The position numbers were made by a program, and so were the translations under genes. The notes beneath the pieces were generated by a model that did no database searches, had not been told where the DNA came from, and saw only the letters and a list, made by a program, of their open reading frames with translations. Shown here piece after piece: positions 21,294 to 28,605 of a stretch of DNA of 39,379 nucleotides. Origin of the DNA: Leptolyngbya sp. FACHB-321 (lineage in GTDB: Bacteria > Cyanobacteriota > Cyanobacteriia > Leptolyngbyales > Leptolyngbyaceae); contig NZ_JACJPI010000019.1 of the NCBI RefSeq assembly GCF_014695975.1, forward strand, positions 1 through 39,379. Direction: 5' to 3'. Position 1 is the stretch's first letter. Each line of letters begins with the position of its first letter.

Positions 21294-22345
21294 CACTGAC
21301 CTCCCATCCGGTTCAATAAGGTATCGGCTAGTTGCTTCAACCCTTTAGCGTTTTCGATCGCACTATGGGTGATAGGTACGATGCCACAGCTTTTGAGTGT
21401 GGGTTGGAGAGCAGGGAGGTTCGCACCACCACCGCAAGCAATGACTTCATCAGCATTGCGGTGATAGGGCATCCCAGCCTTCACTGCACGTACCAGCACC
21501 GCTCGTGCCCATTTCGTCAGCTCGTCGTGATAGATGTCTGCAAAGCTGTCGCCCTGCTTGCCGTAGAGCAGAGTGTGCTGCTCAATCCCCACGCGAATCA
21601 AATGGCGATCGCCCTCCTGCCCACGCTCCAACAACCGCATCGCGGGATGTTTAGCAATGGCTTCAATCAGGTTGTCGACGCCAGCAGGAATGTTTTCAGG
21701 TTGCCCAATGACGTTTCCGGTGGGACCGAACGCCAGCACACGGATAGTGCCACTGCCAATGTCGTAGATGACACGGCTGGATTGCTCTCTCGCTGCCAAA
21801 AGCCGTGCGGCACAAACGCCATAACCCTCTTCGTAGATGTGCCCAATGCGAATCGAGACTGTGGATGGTTGATGATGACCCAGAGCAACAGTGTGTCTGC
21901 CTTGTAGTGCTTGCTGGAGACGTTCACCATAGGTCTCAACTGAATGCACCGAGGCAACCAAGAAGAGCTGCCATTGTGGGCGATAAGGGAGTGTTGCTAT
22001 GGCTGAGAGCAGCAGCTGCAAGCCATACAGCACTTTTGCTTGTGGATCGTCAGCGTTCTTGATATAGCGCTTGGGATCGTCCAGATAAGCAGGCAGACCA
22101 CCGAGCCAGCTAGAGCCGACTAAATCAGCACGATCGCCATGCAGGTAGCGCACAAAGCCACCACCCAAACTGGTTGGGATATTGTGCAGCAGCTCGTATT
22201 GCTTCTCAGAGAAATAGGAGGGAATCACGACTTCCCGATGCCCACTGAGGACTAACTTCGACTGACCGAAGCCCGGATCGTAGCCTGCTGCCAATGTCTG
22301 TGTCGGCTTGGCAACTTTGGCTGTCGCTGCCAGTAATGGACTCAT
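21293..22345 (-). CDS. parM: ParM/StbA-like plasmid actin
   Basis: A 350-residue protein with actin-fold nucleotide motifs in order: phosphate-1 AAGYDPGFGQSKLVL (about residues 18-32), phosphate-2 VIYDIGSGTIRVLAF (about 190-204) and the adenosine motif VIACGGGANLPAL (about 305). Length and motif spacing fit plasmid actins and their StbA relatives. ParM filaments push plasmid copies apart when an adaptor bound at parC caps their ends. Ribosome site AGGAG lies 9 nt before the ATG. It heads a seven- or eight-gene coupled operon that also encodes membrane proteins and a DNA-pump-type ATPase, which is not a standard ParMRC locus. Confidence 0.85.
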   Translation of the reverse strand: MSPLLAATAKVAKPTQTLAAGYDPGFGQSKLVLSGHREVVIPSYFSEKQYELLHNIPTSLGGGFVRYLHGDRADLVGSSWLGGLPAYLDDPKRYIKNADDPQAKVLYGLQLLLSAIATLPYRPQWQLFLVASVHSVETYGERLQQALQGRHTVALGHHQPSTVSIRIGHIYEEGYGVCAARLLAAREQSSRVIYDIGSGTIRVLAFGPTGNVIGQPENIPAGVDNLIEAIAKHPAMRLLERGQEGDRHLIRVGIEQHTLLYGKQGDSFADIYHDELTKWARAVLVRAVKAGMPYHRNADEVIACGGGANLPALQPTLKSCGIVPITHSAIENAKGLKQLADTLLNRMGGQ

Positions 22346-22470
22346 GCTTGCATCTCCTGAAATAGTGTCAAAGCTTCGCTAAAGGGTCTTTGAGCGGCTT
22401 TCTAGAAGGGAAAAGCTTGCTGTAAGTTTTGCCGTTCGCCGTCACCACTGCCCTCTACTGCCGTTATGCT

Positions 22471-22509
22471 AGCATTGGTTCCAGTGTTGATAACATAGAA
22501 ACCAATGCT
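22471..22509. promoter_or_regulatory. Inverted repeat between parM and the RHH gene
   Basis: AGCATTGGTT (22471-22480) and AACCAATGCT (22500-22509) form perfect 10-bp arms around a 19-bp AT-rich spacer that itself holds the small dyad TGTTGATAACA. It lies in the divergent promoter region, so it is a likely operator for the RHH protein, or the centromere of the actin system. Confidence 0.6.
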
Positions 22510-22546
22510 TTACGCTTTGTATTCTTTGAAGAGGGCTAAGATTCTT

Positions 22547-22768
22547 ATGTTGCAAGCAATCAGCATTGACGCACTTATGGCGAAGTTCTCGGACGTTACC
22601 AAGAGGACGACAATCACCCTTCCAAAAGAAATTTTTGACAGCTTAGAAGCCTGGGCTGACGAGGAAGGGCGACCCACTGCGAATCTTGCAGCATTCTTGG
22701 TTGAGATGTCAGTACGAATCAAATTTCCTGATCGCTTCCCTCCCAAAATCCAGAGGGGAGAAGACTAA
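22547..22768 (+). CDS. Ribbon-helix-helix DNA-binding protein
   Basis: The protein has about 73 residues from ATG at 22547; an earlier in-frame ATG at 22505 lies inside the operator-like repeat, and a later one at 22577 would also keep the domain. TKRTTITLPKEIFDSLEAW is the beta strand and helix A of an RHH fold, and GRPTANLAAFLVEMSVR is helix B. Closely similar residues occur in the RHH protein at 35882 (LEAWAEYDGRPLANLCAYLLE), so the two are paralogues. Divergent to the parM operon, it could be its regulator or centromere-binding protein. Confidence 0.78.
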   Translation: MLQAISIDALMAKFSDVTKRTTITLPKEIFDSLEAWADEEGRPTANLAAFLVEMSVRIKFPDRFPPKIQRGED

Positions 22769-22832
22769 AAATTTTGTCGATCGCTTTTGCCAGATCTTTG
22801 CTACGATCACGCGAAATGGGACAAGTTAACTT

Positions 22833-23054
22833 ATGACCACTGTTGTTGTGAAAGCGTCATTAGGGCAACGGATGCGGCAAAAGCGAGAAATGCTTGGTCT
22901 TTCTCGCCATAAGGTTGCTGTTGCCTGTGAAGTCACGGAAAACACAGTGACTAATTGGGAAAACGGCAAGCACGTTCCCAAGTTGCCGCCCAAACAATTA
23001 GCAGCGCTGCTTGCAACACTTGAGTGGGAACTACAGGACTTAATTGATGACTAA
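22833..23054 (+). CDS. XRE-family helix-turn-helix regulator
   Basis: A 73-residue protein made almost only of one Cro/CI-type HTH: GQRMRQKREMLGLSRHKVAV (helices 1-2), EVTENTVTNWENGKHVPKLP (recognition helix) and KQLAALLATLEWELQDL. Single-domain XRE proteins commonly control plasmid replication or partition genes. It sits 470 bp upstream of the primase-like replication gene on the same strand and 64 bp after the RHH gene. The start is supported only by frame; a ribosome site is weak. Confidence 0.82.
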   Translation: MTTVVVKASLGQRMRQKREMLGLSRHKVAVACEVTENTVTNWENGKHVPKLPPKQLAALLATLEWELQDLIDD

Positions 23055-23082
23055 AGGAGGAAAACTTAAAAACTGAATATGC

Positions 23083-23111
23083 AAAACCCCTGATAGCAGA
23101 GCTACCAAGGG
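23083..23111 (-). terminator. Terminator-like hairpin read on the minus strand
   Basis: CCCTTGGTAGC-TCT-GCTATCAGGGG (minus strand) forms an imperfect 10-11 bp stem followed by TTTTGC. No minus-strand gene lies between it and hsdR 2.2 kb away, so it would terminate an untranslated transcript opposite the replication gene leader, if used. Confidence 0.45.
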
Positions 23112-23277
23112 CAAAGAAAAGCTTAATAAACCAAAAACCGAGTCGTACCACTCAAATTAACATCCGCACGTCGCCAAACTTGTGATGTTAACAGAGTCCT
23201 AAGCACGCCCCGGCTATGGTCTCCTAGCCACTGCCGTATTCCGGTAGGGCAAGAATGTTTATTGGTTTTGCTTTGGT

Positions 23278-23421
23278 GGTGTTGCTAATTCTATACAGCT
23301 CAAGACTTCACAGAAAAGTTGTGCAAATCAACAAGAATGGCTGTTTCAAGGGAGTCATCAGAGTATTCGTTGAACAACTTACCTTTGCAAGAGCTTAAGA
23401 CTGTATAGAATTAGCAACACC
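23278..23421. mobile_element. MITE-like element with 21-bp perfect terminal inverted repeats
   Basis: The left end GGTGTTGCTAATTC...ACAG (23278-23298) and the right end (23401-23421) are perfect inverted complements over 21 bp, with further imperfect pairing inside (CTCAAGAC against TCTTAAG; AAGTTGT against ACAACTT). The 144-bp interior has no coding frame. Length and structure are typical of a non-autonomous miniature transposable element mobilised by an IS elsewhere in the genome. No clear target duplication was seen. Confidence 0.75.
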
Positions 23422-23524
23422 CCAATACTAGCAAAAGTTGACATAATTGCCACAGTTGTAGCGTTAAGAGACTAGACCCAGAGCAGCATAGCGACTCGGC
23501 TCCCTAACCAATCAGGAGCCGATA

Positions 23525-25372
23525 ATGAAAGCCTCTTACAATCCAAACCCTAGAAACGCTCCTGACAGCAGCGTAGGCGAACCGCAGCAGGTCGTCTACA
23601 CCGACACTCTATCGCCTCAATTTCAATCTGTCGAGGAACAAGACGAGTTTCTTGCGCTCTGGATGCACCGCTATGACCACCTGTGGGCAGAGCACCCCGA
23701 TCCAAGCGAACGCCCAGACTGGAAGACGGAAAGCCGCTACCCCTTGAGCGATCGCTTGATCCAGCAAGGCGCTCACCTGTATGGTGTGCGGTTCGGCAAG
23801 TTAACACGGTATTTGGTGCTGGACATCGATCGAAACAGCGCCTATCACCCCTGCCACGACCCCTTTGCCATCAGACAGATGCTGGCAGCACTAGAAGTGA
23901 TTGGTTTGGTCGCTTACGTTGCCGTCACGAGTAGTTACAGCAGTGGTTTGCACCTCTATCTTCCCTTCGCACAGGAACAAAAACCATGGGCGATCGCCTT
24001 GGTCGTCAGCACACTATTAGAGCAAGCTGGGTTCAAACTCAAGCCAGGACAACTGGAAAGCTTCCCCAACCCAAGACCTTATACCAGCGGCACACCAAGT
24101 CTCTACAACGGGCACCGTTTACCACTACAAGCGGGTTCTTACTTGCTCAACCAGCACTGGGAACAGGTTTACACTGATCAGGCAGCGTTCGTGCAGCAGT
24201 GGCAGTGGGCAGAACAACGCAACGACCTGCACAGCAAGACTGTTGAGCACGTCCTCAAACAGGCAAAGCGTCAGCGGTACAAAGTTGTCACTGTTACCTC
24301 TCAGAAGTTTCTCAACGACCTGGACACCGAAGTTGAGCGGGGTTGGACGGAACATGGGCAGACGACCAAGCTGCTGGGTCGCATTGCCATGCGGGAATAC
24401 ATCTTCGGTCACATCTTGCGTGGTGGTGCACCCTTAACGGGACAAGCACTCGTAGACGCGATCGTTGAAGTCGCCATGGCGCTACCAGGCTACACAGAGC
24501 ATTGTCGGCATCAACACGAGATCCATAAGAAGGCAGCAGAGTGGGCACGGAGCATCGAGGCATCTCCCAAGTATTACCCCTACGACCCCAGTAAGCGACG
24601 CAAGTCAGCACTACAGCCTGAGTCACAGCCAGCAAACAACATCGTCTCCTTCCAGCAGTCACTCGCACTAGATGCGGCACGACGCATTCAAGCAGCGATC
24701 ACGCAACTGAATGCAACCGATAACTTTCCCACTGGTACGACCGCCAGGGCTGACGCGATCGTTGCCATAGCGCGGTGCAGCAAGCAGACCCTCAACAAGC
24801 ACAAGGAGCTGTGGCACCCTGACCACAAAGGAAGTCCTGTACTAACCGTTGCGGAGCCAGTTACAGCCATTTTAGGCAACCCTGACGCTCTACCACCTGA
24901 AACGCTGGAAGCCTTGCCGGAAGGGAGCGTACACGACTTGCTCTTAAATAAGTTTATGCCGTACTCTGCTGCCCCCCAAGGGCAAGCAGATAGGCTCAAA
25001 AAAGTAGGGGGGTCTGGGGGGTTTTCCACAGGTCAAGCTGATTCTTTAGCCACAAACGCAGAGTCGTCAGCTAGCAGTGGAGACTGTAACCTCGCTTCTT
25101 CCCTCTCTCAACTGCACTCTCCTGTTCCACTGTCATCACAGCGTCCTAATAGTCCAAAGTTCGCTAGTCCGGTGCTGGGTGCAGCCACCGCGATTGCTCA
25201 GACGGTGGCAGAGAAGCGACAACGGCGACAGGAGGCTTCGGCTGCCAGAATGCAGCAATGGTTAGAGTCAGGTGATCCGATTCTGGTTAAAGAGGCACAA
25301 GCTAGGCTTCATGTTCATGCAGACGCACTACTGGTAGACTTGCCATCCCAGGATCAGAGTGGGGGGAGCTAA
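23525..25372 (+). CDS. Primase-like plasmid replication protein
   Basis: A 615-residue protein with GGAG 7 nt before the ATG. The N-terminal half carries the features of an archaeo-eukaryotic-type primase core as used by plasmids: YLVLDIDRNSAYHP (acidic D-x-D, about residues 96-109), SSYSSGLHLYLPF (about 136-148, the S-x-H-like motif) and LESFPNPRPY (about 178). A helical region at about 275-350 follows, with KTLNKHKELWHP-like SKQTLNKHKELWHP (about 418). The C-terminus is low complexity and basic (AEKRQRRQEASAARMQQW). Proteins of this design are recurrent on cyanobacterial plasmids and are the best candidate here for the replication initiator. Its stop overlaps the end of hsdR by 3-4 bp in convergent orientation. 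Confidence 0.75.
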   Translation: MKASYNPNPRNAPDSSVGEPQQVVYTDTLSPQFQSVEEQDEFLALWMHRYDHLWAEHPDPSERPDWKTESRYPLSDRLIQQGAHLYGVRFGKLTRYLVLDIDRNSAYHPCHDPFAIRQMLAALEVIGLVAYVAVTSSYSSGLHLYLPFAQEQKPWAIALVVSTLLEQAGFKLKPGQLESFPNPRPYTSGTPSLYNGHRLPLQAGSYLLNQHWEQVYTDQAAFVQQWQWAEQRNDLHSKTVEHVLKQAKRQRYKVVTVTSQKFLNDLDTEVERGWTEHGQTTKLLGRIAMREYIFGHILRGGAPLTGQALVDAIVEVAMALPGYTEHCRHQHEIHKKAAEWARSIEASPKYYPYDPSKRRKSALQPESQPANNIVSFQQSLALDAARRIQAAITQLNATDNFPTGTTARADAIVAIARCSKQTLNKHKELWHPDHKGSPVLTVAEPVTAILGNPDALPPETLEALPEGSVHDLLLNKFMPYSAAPQGQADRLKKVGGSGGFSTGQADSLATNAESSASSGDCNLASSLSQLHSPVPLSSQRPNSPKFASPVLGAATAIAQTVAEKRQRRQEASAARMQQWLESGDPILVKEAQARLHVHADALLVDLPSQDQSGGS

Positions 25373-28300
25373 TTGAGGGTTGAGTCACCTTCCACATAGG
25401 GTTTGGAGTGATTTGTCTCAACCTCAAATTCTGTGAATACCTTTGCCTGCTCCAGCACCAACTCGATCGCGAGTGCCTGCATATCGGGCGGGTAGCCATA
25501 TTGCCGCAGTAAGCGTTTGACCATCACTTTCATTCTGGCGCGAACGCTTTCTTTCAGGTTCCAGTCGATCGAGGCGGTTTTGCGTACCCGTGACACTAGG
25601 ACGATCGCCAATTCTCGCAGTTGATCTTGCCCCATCACGTCCCGCGCACTCTGATTTTGAGCCAGGGCATCATAAAAGGCAAGTTCATAGGGTTCTAACC
25701 CCAACTCTTCACCCCGTTGTTTGGCGGCTTGGACATCTTTAGAGAGGTTGATTAGTTCTTGGATCACGTCCGTAACGCTAATTACCTGGTTTTGGTAGCG
25801 ACGGAGAGAGTCTTCCAGCATTTCGGTAAGCTGACGACTCTGGACAATGTTGGTGCGACGTTGGGCTTTGATTTCATCGCGCAACAGCTTTTTGAGCAAT
25901 TCCACTGCCAGGTTTTGATGCTCCATGCCTTCGACTTCTTCGAGAAATTCGTCGGAGATGATAGAGAGGTCAGGGCTTTTGATGCCTGCTTCGTCAAAGA
26001 TGTTGATGACGGTATCGGAAACGAGGGCTTGATCAACGACTTGCCGGATGGCGGTTTCGATTTCGACGTTGCTGAGGCTGCCGTCAGTGGGTTCCAGTTT
26101 GCGGAGACTGGCTTGGATCGCTTGAAAGAAGGAGATTTTTTCGGACTGGGCGATCGCTTCTGGATGATGAGCGGTGAGGGCATAGATTTTGGACAGGGCA
26201 GTGACGGCATCGAGGAAGCGATCTTTGATTTGTGGGTCGGCGACATAGTTTGCCGCCGCTTTGAGCAGGTTGAGTTTGTTTCCAGTGCTGGCGGTGAAAT
26301 AGGGCTGGTAATCAAACGACTCCATGACACCTTCAACCACTTCCAGTTTGGTGAGCAGTAGCCCGATCGCCACCTGCTGGTCGAGGGTGAGATCGCCTTT
26401 GCCGCCGCTTTGGGAGTAGAACTTCAGGGCTTCTTTGAGTTCATGGGCAACGCCTAGATAATCGACAATCAAGCCGCCTTGCTTCTCGAAATAAACGCGG
26501 TTGATCCGGGCGATCGCCTGCATCAGGTTGTGCCCTTTCATCGGCTTGTCGATATACATGGTGTGAAGGCTGGGGGCATCAAACCCAGTGAGCCACATAT
26601 CGCAGACGATGACGAGTTCGAGGTCGTTAGTGGGGTCTTTGAGCCGTTGCGCCAAAACCTGGCGCTTTTTCTTGTTGGTGTGGTGCTTGACGAGGTTGCC
26701 TTCATCGGAGGCACTGGCGGTCATAACGACTTTGATTTTGCCGCTGTTCAGGTCGTCACTATGCCAGTCGGGGCGGAGTTGGGTGATCTGTTCGTAGAGG
26801 TCGGCAGCGACCTGGCGGCTGAGGGTGACGATCATGCCTTTGCCGCGATTGGCAGTTTGGCGAATTTCAAAGTGGGTGATGATGTCGTTGGCAATATTCT
26901 TCAAGCGTTGGGTGGAGCCGACGATCGCCTCGATCCGGGTCTGCTTGGCTTTGGCTTGCTGGGTAGCGCTGAGGTCTTCAAAGCTGAGGTCTTCGTCCAA
27001 TTCATTGAGCAGTTCTCGTCCTTGCTCGTCGAGGTCTACTTTGACTAGGCGGCTTTCGTAGTAAATCGGGACGGTGGCGTTATCTTTGACGGCTTGGGCA
27101 ATGTCGTAGATGTCGATGTAGTCGCCAAAGATTTCAGGGGTGTTTTTGTCGGTCTGTTCAACCGGGGTGCCTGTGAAGCCGACGAAGGTGGCATTGGGTA
27201 AGGCATCACGGATGTATTTGGCGAAGCCGTAGCGGGTCTGTTTGCCAACGACGTTGCCCTCAGCATCTTTGATGTTGACCTGGTTGGCTTTGAACCCGTA
27301 TTGGCTGCGGTGGGCTTCATCGGCTAGGACAACGATGTTGGTGCGATCGCTGATCTTGGGATAGATCGTTTCGTTGTCTTGAGGGGAGAATTTCTGCACG
27401 GTGGTGAAGATGATGCCACCCGAATTGACGTTGAGCAGTTCGCGCACGGCATCGCGATCGCCTGCCTGTTGGGGAGATTGACGCAGCAGTTGACGACACC
27501 CGGCAAAGGTGTTGAAGAGTTGGTCGTCGAGGTCGTTGCGATCGGTGAGGATCACCAGGGTGGGGTTATTCAGCAGCAGGACGAGCTTGCCACTAAGGAA
27601 CACCATTGAGAGAGATTTACCGCTGCCCTGGGTGTGCCATACTACGCCGCCGCGATGGTTAGTTCTCGTGGCGGCTATGACGCTCTCAACAGCTAGATTG
27701 ACGGCGTAATACTGGTGATAGGCAGCCAGCTTTTTGGTGGTTTGCAGGTTAACGACTTCGGTTTTGGGGTCTACGGTCTTGATTTTTTCAAAGACGGTGA
27801 AGTGACGGATCAGGTCGAGCAGGGTGCCTTTGTTGAGCATCCCCTGAGTCAGGATTTCCAGTTCGTTGGTGTCGGGGTTGTTGTCGATGTCACCATTGGG
27901 GAGTTTGCGTTTCCACTGGCTGAAGCGGCTAAAGGAAGCAGAGAGGGAGCCTGCACGGGCAGAGGTGCCATCGGAAATGATCAGCAGGGCGTTATAGGTA
28001 AAGAGGCTGGGAATCTCGCGCTTGTAGGTCTGTAGTTGGTTAAAGGCGGCTTGCAGGTGAGCCTTGGCATCGGCAGCGTTTTTGAGTTCGATTACGACCA
28101 GGGGCAGCCCGTTGATGAAGAGGATGATGTCGGGGCGGCGGTTGTGGTTGTCTTCGATAACGGTGAACTGATTTACCGCGAGGAATTCGTTATTGGCGGG
28201 ATTATCCCAGTCAATCAGCCAAAGCTTTTCACCTTTAGGTTCGCCGTCGCGCTGATATTCAACGGTGATGCCTTCCGTGAGGTAGCGATGGAAGATTTCG

Positions 28301-28560
28301 TTGTTATTGATCAGGTCAGGAGTGGCGATGTTTTGCAATTCCCGCTGGGCTTGATGACGCGTTTCGGGGGGAATGTGGGGATTGATCCGCCCCAGGGCTT
28401 GGGTCAGGCGGTCTTTGAGCAGGACATCACTAAAGCTCTGGCGTTCGGGTGCGGCTCCTTCGGGTTCTAGGGTGTAGCCGTTTTTGTAGCCATAGCCTAG
28501 GGCATCGAGTAGTTCGAGGTTGTATGCTTCAATCTGGTCTTCAGTGGTGAATTTGCTCAT
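25369..28560 (-). CDS. hsdR: Type I restriction enzyme, R (motor/nuclease) subunit
   Basis: A 1063-residue protein, full family length. The N-terminal PD-(D/E)XK nuclease has RPDIILFINGLPLVVIELKN (about residues 140-160), with the Asp and E-L-K catalytic set. The SF2 motor follows: motif I VWHTQGSGKSLSM (about 305), motif II VVLADEAHRSQYG (about 408), motif III ATFVGFTGTPVE, and later motifs including LVIVCDMWLTGFDAP and AIARINRVY. The C-terminal part is helical and binds the methylase core. HsdR translocates DNA and cuts unmethylated DNA at a distance. It is the last gene of the minus-strand hsd operon, 45 nt after the HNH gene. It looks intact. Confidence 0.96.
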   Translation of the reverse strand: MSKFTTEDQIEAYNLELLDALGYGYKNGYTLEPEGAAPERQSFSDVLLKDRLTQALGRINPHIPPETRHQAQRELQNIATPDLINNNEIFHRYLTEGITVEYQRDGEPKGEKLWLIDWDNPANNEFLAVNQFTVIEDNHNRRPDIILFINGLPLVVIELKNAADAKAHLQAAFNQLQTYKREIPSLFTYNALLIISDGTSARAGSLSASFSRFSQWKRKLPNGDIDNNPDTNELEILTQGMLNKGTLLDLIRHFTVFEKIKTVDPKTEVVNLQTTKKLAAYHQYYAVNLAVESVIAATRTNHRGGVVWHTQGSGKSLSMVFLSGKLVLLLNNPTLVILTDRNDLDDQLFNTFAGCRQLLRQSPQQAGDRDAVRELLNVNSGGIIFTTVQKFSPQDNETIYPKISDRTNIVVLADEAHRSQYGFKANQVNIKDAEGNVVGKQTRYGFAKYIRDALPNATFVGFTGTPVEQTDKNTPEIFGDYIDIYDIAQAVKDNATVPIYYESRLVKVDLDEQGRELLNELDEDLSFEDLSATQQAKAKQTRIEAIVGSTQRLKNIANDIITHFEIRQTANRGKGMIVTLSRQVAADLYEQITQLRPDWHSDDLNSGKIKVVMTASASDEGNLVKHHTNKKKRQVLAQRLKDPTNDLELVIVCDMWLTGFDAPSLHTMYIDKPMKGHNLMQAIARINRVYFEKQGGLIVDYLGVAHELKEALKFYSQSGGKGDLTLDQQVAIGLLLTKLEVVEGVMESFDYQPYFTASTGNKLNLLKAAANYVADPQIKDRFLDAVTALSKIYALTAHHPEAIAQSEKISFFQAIQASLRKLEPTDGSLSNVEIETAIRQVVDQALVSDTVINIFDEAGIKSPDLSIISDEFLEEVEGMEHQNLAVELLKKLLRDEIKAQRRTNIVQSRQLTEMLEDSLRRYQNQVISVTDVIQELINLSKDVQAAKQRGEELGLEPYELAFYDALAQNQSARDVMGQDQLRELAIVLVSRVRKTASIDWNLKESVRARMKVMVKRLLRQYGYPPDMQALAIELVLEQAKVFTEFEVETNHSKPYVEGDSTLN

Positions 28561-28605
28561 AAGACCGGAGAGAGTGCTGAGATTTAGTTTTCCCGTAGCA
28601 CGCCT

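Larger units (their letters stand above)
23055..23524. other. Leader/origin-candidate region upstream of the replication gene
   Basis: 470 bp without a gene. It contains a minus-strand terminator-like hairpin (23083-23111), a dyad with TTAACATC and GATGTTAA arms (about 23157-23200) and a 144-bp MITE-like element (23278-23421). Position directly before the primase-like gene makes it a candidate origin or copy-control region, which is inference. Confidence 0.5.

Noticed and set aside
25759-28470. Long plus-strand frames opposite hsdR
   Set aside because: They are antisense shadows of an intact, full-length HsdR with all helicase and nuclease motifs.
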